Positions 10,850-51,887 of a DNA stretch of 64,000 nt are shown here, piece by piece; within the stretch, counting starts at the first letter, position 1, and each line of letters opens with the position of its first letter. Below the pieces are notes generated by a model. That model was not told where the DNA came from, ran no database searches, and saw only the letters and a program-made list of their open reading frames with translations. This DNA comes from Priapulus caudatus. Its lineage: Eukaryota; Priapulida; Priapulimorpha; Priapulimorphida; Priapulidae. Made by a program: the position numbers and the translations under genes. Location: positions 492,139 to 556,138 of the forward strand of contig NW_014577151.1 in NCBI RefSeq assembly GCF_000485595.1, given 5' to 3'.

Positions 10850-11690
10850 CTCAGATCCCCACCCTCCTCTGAGATGTTGGGATGGAAACTCTATCAGAAC
10901 CAACTCCACATCTCAATGGACACCGGACCAGCCAAGACGCAACCTCGAGATCGTGATTGGCATTTGTCGCTGCCGAACAACTCAAGTGCCAGTCATGCAA
11001 ATGCGCTAAGAACAATGTCATGTGCCTTTCTTTCTGCAATTGCCCACCAGGAAGTGCACAAATCTACTAACTTGAAGCATGTACAGGATGGAATATGCAG
11101 GGCAGTGTGGGCTGTGTATGAAACAAGTGGACCGAGGATGATGTCGTGGACTGGTCAGTTCTGTCAGATATTTTGACTACGTGTTAGGTACTGTGCTGTA
11201 CCAGGGTTGAAACCGATATTTCAGGAGTCTGAAAGTGTATCATGGTGTATCTAATAAACCTTTGACCTTCAAAACCCCAAAATTGACTAACTTGTTTGAA
11301 AAACAAATAGCCGAGCGAGTCATGTGAAACCCATTTTCGGGCCGCGCGCCGAGGTGAACCGACAGGAACGCATAATCACGTGACTATAGACAAATTTAGG
11401 TTCCAAACCACGCCCAATGATTTCCTTGTGTTATAAAACCCAAAATTCGACTTAACTTTTGCTCAAATCGACCAAAGAAGGGTAAGATATGGCACAATAA
11501 CAGTTTCGGGTCTTTACCGGGCCATAAGGGAGGGGGGGGGGTTTCGGGTGTCAAATGTTTTGCGGCTCCGGGTAAAAAAATTCTTAGGTTTGAGAACATA
11601 TGAAACCAAGATTTGACCCATTAAAATGTTCTTTCACTAATTTGCAGATTTGGGCCTCTAGCTGTTACGCTGCATAAGCCCTCCTGACTA
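10850..11690 (+). mobile_element. Right copy of the inverted transposon end
   Basis: The plus strand matches the minus-strand reading of 8340-9010. About 10880-11060 encodes the same Cys-rich tail with frame breaks (GNSIRTNSTSQW, TTQVPVMQM). An extra segment of about 140 bp (11070-11215) is absent from the left copy. Its 3' end points right. Confidence 0.8.
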
Positions 11691-11754
11691 TGTAACAATG
11701 CAATCGTGTTTAAACCCACTAGTTGCGTATTATGCACCGTGGAACGTATGTATG

Positions 11755-12125
11755 ACGATATAAATATTATCATAATATATTATAAGCATATAATATATGC
11801 TTATAATATATATATATATATGTATATACATATATATGTATATAACATATATATATATGTATATATTATATATACATATTATAATATAGACATATTATAT
11901 ATACATAATATATACATATGTACATATATACTATATTATAGCATACTATATATATACATATATAATATAATCAATATATATACATAATTATATATATACA
12001 TATATATATGTATATATATACATATACATATATATGTATATATATATATATATATATATGCTTATAATATAATAATAAGCATAATATAAAAATTTTATTA
12101 AATATTTATAAATATTTATTTTTTC
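11755..12125. repeat. AT-rich dinucleotide-like block
   Basis: Imperfect (TA)n and (ATATAC)n sequence. The tyrosine/isoleucine-rich frame across it is spurious. Confidence 0.95.
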
Positions 12126-12856
12126 AATATTATGCTTGGAACTTAAATAATTCGTCACAGACTGCAGATATATAGCAACGGACAGGTGAGACTAAATAAG
12201 CATAAAAGGGCTACAAGTTTATTTCTCCTATCTTATGGCATTCTTTGTATCAACGTGTACATGCATGCACTGTTATGTTCTCATACTTGTCGGTGTCCAC
12301 TACGCTGGATATAATGACAAGGTGTAAGTGCCTTCAGGATAAACCTAATAAACAAACAGGTGCATAATGATGATTGAGTGCAATGCAACTGGTTTGTCCT
12401 CTTAAAGTTGGGTTTGCGTGCACTGTAGGAGTGAAGCCTTGACTTAAAAATGTCAACGTCCGTGCTTCCACACACCACGGGTAGGCACTGATTACATATT
12501 TACATTATATTTTCGCGACATTCACTTGCGGTTTGTTGTCGTGTAAAAGGAATTATATTTCACACGGTGTTGACGCACTGTGTCGCCTCTACTGCTTAGC
12601 ACTGTTTCGTTGTTACTTGCTCGTAGTCATGGCCTCCATATATAATACTATACTGGGCCGAACCCGTTCGAATCGGACAAATTATCACCGACGCGCTTCC
12701 ATGAAATGCAATCACTAATTTAGGCGTTACCATGGCAGTGCCCCATCACATTAGTCATTAGTTGGTCATCAGAAATGTTAGTTAATTAATTAATGCTTGA
12801 GTACCTACTTCCACTATCTAGACTGCACACTATACGCTTTTCGACTTCGCCCGGTC
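12126..12856. other. No gene recognised
   Basis: Unique-looking DNA between two low-complexity blocks. I see no exon or RNA gene. Confidence 0.5.
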
Positions 12857-13060
12857 AGAGATGTGTTGTGTGTGAGTGTGTGCTGTGTGCTGTGTGTGTG
12901 TCGTGGGTGTGTTGTGTGTAGTGAAAGGTGCGTGCGTGCGTGCGTGCGTGCGTGCGTGGCTGTGGAGTGCGTGCGTGCGTGCGGTGCGTGTGTGTGTGTG
13001 TGTGTGTGAGTTCGTGGCGTGCGTGCGTGCGTGCGTGTGCGCGTTGCGTGCGTGCATTAA
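12857..13060. repeat. (GT)n/(GCGT)n microsatellite
   Basis: Alternating GTGT and GCGT runs. All six frames are Cys/Val/Arg or His/Thr-rich artefacts. Confidence 0.97.
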
Positions 13061-13439
13061 TACACATTGACCCACTTTTATATAGTTTTGTCATCTATTT
13101 CGCACATCTATTTTGTCATCTATTTGTCATCTATCTATGGCAAAAATGTGTCTGTTCGTGATATATCTGCACGTGTTGTGCAATTCCGATCGCATTAATC
13201 AAAAAATAGGGTAAAAACACAAGTACGTATAAAAGTTTCATAGCACTAATCCTCTATCCCTACGTTTTATGCTGATTGTTTACACTTAATGAAGTAATAA
13301 ATCTGGAAAATTGTCATGAAAAACGTTGGAATAAAAATCTGCTAGAGTGGGGATCGCAATTTTTAACAGGCGGGGAAGCGGACTATCTATACACAGCCGG
13401 GATAAAAGGAAAGAGTAGGACAGTTATTGATGATTTAGT

Positions 13440-13469
13440 TCACACACGCCACGTACGCACGCACGCACA

Positions 13470-13533
<64 letters not shown>
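13440..13533. repeat. (CA)n microsatellite
   Basis: A CACG/CA tract beginning in ACGCACGCACGC and becoming pure CA for about 50 bp. Confidence 0.97.
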
Positions 13534-13534
<1 letters not shown>

Positions 13535-13786
13535 GAGCGCATCAAACAGACTGACATAATGCGTTGCTATTGGTATGCGGTCTCTGGTGCATATTTTTCA
13601 AATGCTAAACAGGTCGGGTCAGAGCACTATAGTCAACACGTAAGGACCGCACGCTGGGTTTATACTATGAGTGTATGCCAACGTTTTTAACGTCTAAATA
13701 ATGAAATTACTCTGAGTCGTGTCTAACTGTTCCGTAATATCTGTGTTTATTCTCGCGACTTGTTCGAGCATATGGTTGCATTTATA

Positions 13787-13840
13787 TCAAGAGTACATAA
13801 TAGGAGATGTTTATGTATGTCTCCTATTATGTACTCTTGA
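13787..13840. mobile_element. Short hairpin element, TCAAGAGTACATA subfamily (copy 1)
   Basis: A perfect 21-bp stem begins TCAAGAGTACATAATAGG and closes on ...GTACTCTTGA, with a 12-nt loop. TTATA abuts the left end and lies one base beyond the right end. The arms are homologous to the hairpin at 41053-41098. Confidence 0.8.
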
Positions 13841-13841
13841 C

Positions 13842-13881
<40 letters not shown>

Positions 13882-13977
13882 ACCCTGTGATGTAGGATAG
13901 ATATAGCGATCACAGGTTAGAACAGCTAATGGTCTTATACATGAACGGTTGGGCTAGTGGTTACGTCCCATAGTGTA

Positions 13978-14380
13978 GGGAGAGAGAGCGAGCGAGAGGA
14001 GGAGAGAGATGAGAGAGAGAGACGAGAGAACGATGGAGCGAGAGCGCGCGCGCGGGCGAGAAGAGAGACCAGAGAGAGCGAGAGAGAGAGAGGAGGAGGA
14101 GGAGGGGAGAGGGACCCGATCCGAGGCGACCGGGGACGCGCCGCAAAACCCGAGAGGCGCGCGGGCCCCACCGGACGCGCCCGGCGTCCGGCGCCGATGG
14201 CGGGGGCCGGCCCCGCGGGAGCTCGCGGATGAGGGAGAGGAGAAGAGCGTGAGGAGGGAGACGGAGCGGAGAGAGAGCGACGAAGAGAGAGGAGTGAGAT
14301 GAGAGAAGAGAGAAGAGAGAGAGAGGAGAGAGAGAGAGAGGAGAGAGAGAGAGGAGAAAGAGAGACGAAAGACTGCCGCG

Positions 14381-14435
<55 letters not shown>

Positions 14436-14640
14436 AGCAGAGAGAGACAGAGAGAGAGAGAGAGAACGGGCAGAGAGAGGAGCAGATGAGAAGAGCTGCC
14501 TGCCCTGCGCGCGAGAGAGAGAGAGAGAGAGAGAGAAAGAGCATTGCGCGCGAGAGAGAGAGGAGAGAGAGAGAGGAGAGATGAGAGAGAGAGAGAGCAC
14601 GAGAGCGTCCGTCCGTCCGTCCGTCCGTCTGTCGGTCTAT
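13978..14640. repeat. (GA)n microsatellite block with a GC-rich island
   Basis: GA/GAGC repeats from about 13978 to 14605 run into (GTCC)n and (GTCT)n at 14607-14665. A roughly 120-bp non-repetitive island of very high GC content sits at about 14113-14232. Ser/Arg/Glu-rich open frames on both strands are spurious. Confidence 0.93.
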
Positions 14641-14759
14641 CTCTCTGTCTGTCTACCTGCCTGCCTGTTTGTGTTCGTGTGTGCGCGTTCATGCGTGTGT
14701 GGGTGTCATTATCTCTTCCCATCTCCCTTCGCTCACTCATATCCGCTTACCCATCGATA

Positions 14760-16117
14760 TATCTATAACCTGCTTTAGACTATAACGCCACACAATAAGA
14801 AAGAGCAATGCAAAATGCTTTTATGTTCGTGATTTCATCATAAACCCTGCTTTCATTTTAAGTTTAAATGAGGTTTCGTGAAGTTTTGTATAATATGCGC
14901 TAAATTGGCTCGACCAGTTTCTTGGCCTTATACTGGTTCGACGCTAACTTGCCTTGATATTTATTTTTCAGAATTCATTTACCTTTAGTGTAACATTTTG
15001 TTGTTGAACTGGTTTTACTTGTACTGTGAACCTACCCGTAACACGCCTAATAGCAACATACAGTTTAGTACTACGAAAAGTTCATGGACCTACGGTCACC
15101 TCGTAGACAGGCTGGCCTACTTCTAAACAGTTGAGTTTATACGCCATAGAGGGCGCCACTACATCTACAAGCATACTAGCGTATGGAAACTGAGTCAACG
15201 ACCTTTACCTCTGAAGGTATACTTGCGCGTACCAGGCAGTTGCTCAATTTAGCACTGCGGACAAACAACAAAGTCTGTGACATAACGCGCAACAGGTTAG
15301 CCACAAAAGAAAGGGAAACCCGTACCTGGTGCCTCGCACTTTCTATTGGGGCCGATGAACTTTTAGTGAAGTGGACGTGCATTTGCGTGGCGCGCCATTT
15401 CCTCACAAGAGCGCGGGCTGTAAAGATGTTTTCTTTCCGTGTCGCGTATAGCCAGCGTGAAGATGTCTCTGTACATACGCGTCCGTAATATAATCGTTTA
15501 TTAGTTAAAACAATATAAATCACGATAGATAACCGAGGAGCAGTTGGTACAATTCTAACTTTGAGTGCTGGGCGTGAACGGTGGAGCGAGTAACTCTAGG
15601 AAAGCTAGGAATCTCCGCAAAGCCAATGATTACGACATGCGCTTGAGTTAGTAGTGTATGTCGTGATAATAAATATAACACGCATTATTAGTGGAGTTGT
15701 GGTCAAACTTCTAAAAAGTGTCACTTGTTTGCACGATCGCGGAGCACCGCGGTATAGCTTGGTCACGTGACCGTCATTGTGTGACTCAGTGCTTGAGTCA
15801 GAGGTTCGCGAACAACCAACCATCAGCTGTACTACGGTCGTGTGAGACGTAATTTGTGACTGTTTCTCGACGGCTCTACCGGATTTGGTAGACTCACCGA
15901 TCTTGGACGCTTTCCTTTGTGAGGCAGGCAGTTTCTAGGAACGACGATGGCTCGGCAGAACACCAGCTAGAAGTGTAATCGTGAACAGAATTGGGCGCAG
16001 TGAGTTGAGTTTCCGATCGCTCTCTGTCCCCTTTATTAGCTCGCGAACCAAGCATTCGTACGGGATACCGTGAACAGAAAATGACATTCTAATCGTCTTT
16101 GCACGGACCGTTTGGCG
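14760..16117. other. Upstream region of NLK; no separate gene recognised
   Basis: It should contain the NLK promoter and 5' UTR. A tiny upstream frame, ATG at 15947 to TAG at 15970 (seven codons plus stop), precedes the NLK start and could act as a uORF if transcription begins before it. Open frames at 15176-15523 on both strands have no recognisable motif. Confidence 0.45.
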
Positions 16118-44618
<28,501 letters not shown>

Positions 44619-47600
44619 TGGACGAAGGAAGCTCTCTCTCTCTCTACCCGCCACTGCGGCTCTAGGAAATTTTATCCCGCTCCGTCGTGCCTTTTTTTTA
44701 AATGGACGGAGCATTTGTCATAACGACTGGTGCTGCTGCGAGTTTCACAACCCGCCTGCACAAACCTGTTGCTAGGGAATTCGACTACTAGGCAATTACT
44801 TCGGCTTGCCTGCTCGCATGCACGCCATCGGCCTCTCTGGCACGTGTGCGCTGTGCAGCAGACATTGTCGTGTGTGCAGCTCCGGCATCCACCGAGACGG
44901 CCGACCGCATCTTGACCGCAGCCCTGAACGCAAACTTTCCACTTGATTCGTGGCTGTGTCGCACGATGTTAATGCCGCTGTGCCTGCGTCTCCGCGTAGG
45001 CCGTTCGTTACTCGTTTGTCGGACAATGACGTCGACTGTGTGTGGTGTGCGACACTCGTGCACGCGAGCGGCGGCATCGTGTGCGAATCTGCCGGGTCTG
45101 TGTTGCAATGGTGCCGGCATCTAACCTCCAAGTGCGAGCCGGGGAAGGAACGCCTGTAGAACGTGTGACAATGACAGGAGCACACAGGGTTGGCAGCTGT
45201 ATTCGTGGCATACGAACCATACCACGCTCGATGTCCGTACAGTTACGCAGACCACAGTCAGCAGGAGTCGTGCCTTGGTAGGATTGGTGTAAAAAAAATA
45301 CTCGCTGGGACACTGCGAACATTAACTGCCTAGCATTAGATGATGAGTCATAGATGATGAGTCATAGATGATGAGTCATAGATGATGACGAGAGAGTGAC
45401 GTTGGATTCTATGGCAGTAAGGATGCGTGGCAGTGCTATGCACAGTGATAGCACGCACGGTGATGAATCACTAGAGTAGCCACTCGGAGTTAGACCGTGG
45501 TGCCGAGAATTGTTACACCCTACGCACCACACAGTGCTATGCAGAGTGACGCCAGACATCGTGATACAATGCATGGTGACATGCCATGATGGCCTGGATG
45601 GTTACATCTTACGCAGTAGTGCTACGCACAGTGACGATGAAGCTCAAGCATTACTACGGGAACATCAAGCACATCCACCGTGTTAACGCGTTTTATCTAG
45701 GCTGGTCCTATCCAAACCGAAGACAGAAAGCGAGGGCAAAAGCTATGATAGCATGCGTAGTCAGCAATATTGCTGTGGAGGGATCAGGTGCGATCTGATG
45801 TGTTTGCCTTAGAGCAGGTTGCATGGTTGCCTCACAAAAAAAAAATCATGCAGCTTCCTTTTAATCCCTGAAGCACCAACGAACTTCCTCCCCCCCACAC
45901 ACACACACACGAGCGCAGTGTCACGTTTCCATTGCAGGCGAAGGTAGGGAGGGGTGCTTGGTTGTATTTGAGCGCGGTTCAAGGTTGCGTCAAGGGTAAT
46001 CGCTGATAAAGACAGTGAAACGCACGACTGTAACACTGCAACTTGTGATGTTTTCTACGCTGTGCAAGTCGTCCGTCAGGCAAGGGCAGACGTATCAAAG
46101 AAGTGCAACTCATTTAATTCTTGGGAGTGCTCTGGTCAGTATAAAGGTGCAAGGGTGTGACTCGTGCCACACGGCGCCATGGCAAAGTATGGGCGACGTT
46201 GTCACGACTAATCAGCGAAAGCCGCGGTCTCGATACACGTCACCAATAGCAGATTGCTGTGACGTAATGTCGCCATCTGATGGGTGGTGTGGAAGTTTTA
46301 GGGTTGTTTTTGCAGTCATGATACCGCCTTTGTAGATCTAGCCACGGGAAATCGTTCGTAACCTCACCCTCGGTTTAGTTTTTGAAATAGAACTGACGAT
46401 CGATATGTAGTGATTTGCAGGGTCGGTCGGGACAAAGTTTTGGGTCAGGCTTATGCTCGGTTGAAGTGTGGGGACACCAGAGGGTTCTCTCTCTTTGCCT
46501 GCATGTGTGATTGAAACCACGGTGAGCAATCTAGGCGAGGCCACCAAAGGGAGTAAAATTGGGACCACGGAGTAAACTTGATCAATTTAAGGGGATCGCA
46601 AGTCGAGCCGCCTAGCGTCGAGCTGCCTAGCGTCGAAGCTACGTTTAATTTAATCGTTGCAATCGCAATGACTTGTAACAACGATTGGTGTCCAATGACA
46701 AATCAAGTTTTCATGATTGGCCAGCAGGTGGCGCAAGCGGTGTCGCATTTTATAGTCTGGGTGGTAGACAAGGATGGAATCAGGGGGGGGGGGAAGTATA
46801 TGGTCACCTACAATCATGTAATTGTGATTGCTAGAGAAAGGAGCTCTCTATCACAGGGTGAACGGTTGTACAATGTGGACCATCTGGAAGGTTGCGTTCG
46901 ACGTATGTGTACGTACACTCCAATATTAATTATGTCACTTACGTCCCTCTTTTTTGTATGTTTTACCAAAGCTTTTTGATTGTAAATTTCAGCTGGATCT
47001 CAATGTTTATCGTGTTTATAATATATACTGTATTGTTTTAGATTACCACGTGTTATCGGGGTTGCTAAAAGTGTTTTTTTGGGCCCTCTATTAGCTGTAT
47101 GACAACAGTAGTTTAGTAAAAGGATGTCCAGAAAATGGTAATGGTCGTACATGGGCAAGGGTTTCACTTAATTGTAACAGAGATTTTAGTTCGTTTTTAA
47201 ATTTGTTCTCGAGGAACAGTTACGAACTGACCGAGATCCAGGGAAAAATCTTACAGTGCATTTATCTGTAGCTTTTCTACTAATATGCATTTTTTAAATG
47301 CCAATACCTTTCACTAAGTGTGCTATTGCATCTAGGTGATAGTGCCACCGAGCTTTGTGTCGTAGCGAGCTATCATTGGTGTCCTCATCTCACAGTGTTG
47401 TCCGTATGTATCGTCTCATTCCAAGTGATATTAACACGGTTGTAGTTAACCACTGTTCGGTATATACCGGTCACATCGTGGCCATACTACGGATACATCC
47501 ACCTCTATGGCAATGCTTGCATAGCAGCCTAGTGTACCAGTTAGCAGGCAAACTACCTGTGAGTGTGAGGCATACTACATCACCGTGATAGTCTCAGGCA

Positions 47601-48639
47601 ACCTATCTGCCATGGATAGGCAGGCAAATTACCTGCTGTTTTATAATCAGGCAATCTGTCTGTTGATGGCATTCAGGCTAACTGCTTATCACTGGCTTCA
47701 GTCACTATGCTAACTGTATATATAATATATGCGCTCGTGAGAAAATAGAGTGATGTGCCCAGTCGTGCTGTGTGCGTAGTAGTTGTAGTTCTATGTCGGG
47801 AAATGTGCTTTTATAGGTTTTAGACGTGTCGCGTGCGAGCAAGGTGTGCGTGGGTCAGTTGTGCTCACCTCTGTTAAAATTCCCGATTCTGACTAGGGAT
47901 TTTTAAACTTTGTTATGCTCGCCATCAGAAGTGACAGCAACGTGAGTTATTCAACAGAAATAACATTGCAGTAAGTTTCCAAGGTTAAGACACACGTTAG
48001 GAAACATGACACGTAATCGAGCCATCTGATATTGCAGGAATTCGGACCAGAAAAATGTTGAAATGAACACGACTAACAATTGTTTGGTAGCTTCTGTTTT
48101 GTACATAGCAGATACGATAATGATGGCGGAAAGTACTTTCCACGGGAGTTTTTTGAAGCACGTTTTTGCACGTTGAGTCACGTATTCTCCCCGCTAAGTG
48201 ATCGTGCGATGACACCCCGGGAACCGTGCAGCATCTTCCTTCCTGCAGTTTATAAAAAAGATGCTTTCCTCAGCTTCCCGTAGTTGCAATTACCGAGTTA
48301 TTACGATGTAGTGCCCCCCTTTCTCTCTAAAGCGCTCCGGTACTGTTTTGCATCGCAGTGGTTGTCGTTGTCGTCGTTGTTGTTGTTTGGTTGTGTATGT
48401 ATTTATAGTAAATGGTGATTCTATACAGTTTATTGCACCGAAGTGGTTTTTACCGACTTGTAAATGATTCGAGAATGATTGAATAAATATTTGTATACAC
48501 AATTTCAAGATGTCCTGCTCGTGTTCGTTATCCTTATATCCGTTTACTCACACTGTTTATTACACCGTCGTAATTGAGATCACTGTAAACACTACTATAA
48601 AGCACTATACTATAAAGCACCCCTGTTTAATGTAGCAAC
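44619..48639. other. NLK 3' flank and intergenic DNA, no gene recognised
   Basis: The first 500 bp are GC-rich with open frames on both strands (44788-45322) but no recognisable motif. (GATGATGAGTCATA)n occurs at 45338-45390. The remainder shows no exon I can support. Confidence 0.5.
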
Positions 48640-48960
48640 TCTCTTCGGTATTTATGCAGTAGGCTAGTTTTGTCAACGCCACGGATTTTCTGCAGCAGTA
48701 AGGCATAGAGTTTCCTCTTTATTCTTTTGGTTATCTACATTGGAGCTGAAGTGAACATTTTTGTCGAGTATACCACTCCCAGAAATTTGTTTTCATCGAC
48801 TGCTTCCAGTTTTCTGCCACATCTAAGTATAAAGGATGTTGACGTTGTAAACTGTTTTTTTTCCCACGGAGGTTTGTAACACTTTGGGCTATGTTTAGCT
48901 CTGTACCATAACGCACATTTATCCACTAGCTGGACAAATGAGCTGGACAGTAGCACCATA
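48640..48960 (-). pseudogene. LINE reverse transcriptase fragment
   Basis: On the minus strand, frames give MVLLSSSF..LVDKCA.YGTELNIAQS (with a frame change), then KLEAVDENKFLGVV and, further left, a Lys/Arg-rich segment. The 'DD-x-VLL...LVDxCAxYGxEL...KFLGxx' order is the end of the RT fingers/palm in non-LTR elements. It is broken by frameshifts. Confidence 0.75.
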
Positions 48961-49490
48961 TTGAAGCAGCGAGGTCGCGACTTGCGATGTGCACCTCCTG
49001 AAGGTACACCACTCCCATTTATACAAGCATCCCTTTTTCGGCACTACGTCCTTTCCTTTCGGGCTCCGAACCAGGTACACTTCCTAGTGTTGGCAGTTTA
49101 AATCAGCCAATATATGGCGACAACGCGATACGGCAATCTTTTATTTTTAAATGTTATCATTTTCATTTTGTTATTTATAATTTAATCTAATATGTGTTAC
49201 AATAAATATAATGTATTGTGTAGCCTTTATGGTAATCACACGGTCGTGGCAATTACCCCAATTACACTATGTCCTCCACAATGAATTCGCCAATATAGAC
49301 ACTATGTTAGAGAACAGTGATACGACGAATTTATTATTCAAATGTTCACTTTTTCACAAGTATGCAATTGAGTTCTGTTTTTTTAGACTGGTTAATGCTT
49401 TTTAAAGAGTCGCGGGAAATTCTTGCGAAGCAACGACGCTGTCGGGCTAACTCTTGGATCGCTCAGCGCCTGTGATGTCGGATGAGTGAT

Positions 49491-49541
49491 TCACTTCTTC
49501 TTAAATCGACGCGTGGCCGTGACGCCATTAGATGTCATTGT
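49491..49541 (-). CDS. FABP exon 4
   Basis: 51 bp: after TTCTTACAG, TMTSNGVTATRRFKKK then TGA. This is the last beta-strand with the ligand-binding R-x-(Y/F). Confidence 0.95.
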   Translation of the reverse strand, partial: TMTSNGVTATRRFKKK

Positions 49542-49647
49542 CTGTAAGAAGAAATAATACAACATTAGCTAGTGAGGTTCCAGTTAAACAGCAAAATAAT
49601 TTGTTGATAACCTTCAAACAAAACTCAGGATTCTCCATCCTCCCCTA

Positions 49648-49707
<60 letters not shown>

Positions 49708-49738
49708 GAGAGAGAGAGAGAGAGAGAGAAGAAGAAGA

Positions 49739-49804
<66 letters not shown>

Positions 49805-51445
49805 CACTCCCGATACCACTAAATTCAAGCCATGGCCCCGTTCCTGCGCGGGCGAGCGTTGGACGGTGAGAATGTAGGCAGCGCGTCGTTGTTGCTGCTT
49901 CCAATATAGATATCTTTACACGTATACATATGTGTATTATAGATTAGAATATCTATAGATCCAATTGTGGTATTTGCACTTACTGCGACGATGGAGCCAT
50001 CTGCCTGCAGGTCACGCACGATCACCTCCTTGACTCCCTTGCCATCAATCTGCTCCATGACTGCTTTTTTGCCATCCAACGTCAGCGTAGTCTGCGAGAC
50101 ATACATCACTTTTCTATTTATCTCCGCCAACTAAAACTATCGTCCGCGTGGCCTATTTATGTACCTGCATGGTGTCTATATCTCGGTTTCGCTCGGATTT
50201 CCTTTATTGTTATTTGCTACCCATTGTTGATCAACCGTTGTTCGTAGCAGTAAAGGGTAATCTTGCAATCGAAACCTATAAATCTATCCAATCGAATCTA
50301 TAAATGAATACCAGCTCGTTCCACTGACCTATTGCCACCTCCGTATTTATCTCGGTGCATGGATAACGCCTATAAAGTACCGCAAGCAACACGAGCATCA
50401 TAAATATCTCAATCGAATCTGATCACATTATTATTATCAACAATAGCTGGGAGTCGGTCTTATCTACCGCCAGGTTTGCAACAAAAAATGTATGCCCACA
50501 GCACGTATATCATTATATACATAATGGTCTCTTGATGATATATATGCGATCTGGTATGCCGTTTGAAAGAGCGCCCCCTACCGCGTAGGCTGGCCATCGA
50601 CGGGACCCTATTATATCGAGACCACGAATAATAACGAGTAAGCACGAATAAATAAACGATTCTTATACTTGCAATAGAACGTAATGGGGGTACCACGTAT
50701 TAGTTAGGGTAAATATAACTGTATAGGGTTAATCATGAATAATTGCCCAAATGTCTTCAAGTAACGGTTCTTCCTATTCATTCAACCAATGTTCTTCAAG
50801 GAGATGACCCTGTCAGCAACACTCTATACTTGCCTTCATGACCTGTCCGTCTGGTCGTGGAACGTCTAGCTGCTTGCCGATCGTGTGGGTCAGGTTGCTG
50901 ATCTCCGTGTCACCGGCGCAGACTCGGATCTTCATCTGGTCACCGGAGTGTTCAATGTCCATCTGCGTCGCCGCCGCTGCACCTGCCTTAGCCTTCTCGG
51001 CAGAGATACCTGAACATGGCGGAGTCAGTGTGAAGCGTAGCAGTATATATATTATATACATATATATATATATATATAATATATATATTATATATACTAA
51101 CTAAATAAATAAATATATATATATATCATATATATCAGGAGTTAATAAAGACATTTGTCTTTATTAACTCCCTGATATTATATATAAATTATATATATAT
51201 ATATATATACATATATATTTATATTGATTTATTTAGTTCGTTAGTTAGTTTAGTTATTTGTATCTCTATATATGCATCAGTCTTTATCTTTATCTCGCTC
51301 TCGCGCGCCTCCTCTCCATTTACTCTCGCTCTCCTCTCTTTCCTCTCTCTCTCTCTCTCCTCTCTCTCCCTCTCTCTCTCTTCTCTCGGTTTTCTCTTAG
51401 TCTGCTCGCTCCCCACTTTTCCTCTCTCTCTCTCTCTCACGCACG

Positions 51446-51492
<47 letters not shown>

Positions 51493-51745
51493 CACACACA
51501 CACACACACACACGCACGCCCGCACGCACGCACGCAGCGCACGCACGCACGCCACGCACACACACCACACCACATCACACCACACCACATCACACCCCTA
51601 TCTATCTGTCTGTCTGTCCGTCGTCCCTTCATCCATTCAACTATAAATCTTCTCTCTCTCTCTCTCCTCCCTCTCCTCTCTGCTCTTCTCTCTCTCTCTC
51701 TCTCTCTCTTTCTCGTCTCTCTCTCTCTCTCTCTCGCCGCGCGCG

Positions 51746-51780
<35 letters not shown>

Positions 51781-51790
51781 CTCTTACTCT

Positions 51791-51887
<97 letters not shown>

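Noticed and set aside
13935-14740. Long Ser/Leu-rich and Glu/Arg-rich open frames on both strands
   Set aside because: They are translations of a (GA)n microsatellite in several frames at once.
15176-15523. Overlapping ~100-115 aa frames on both strands upstream of NLK
   Set aside because: No domain, no splice context and mirrored openness on both strands; likely chance in a GC-moderate region.
44788-45322. Several overlapping ~100-aa frames after the NLK stop
   Set aside because: GC-rich DNA leaves four frames open; none shows a recognisable motif, and NLK already ends at 44618.
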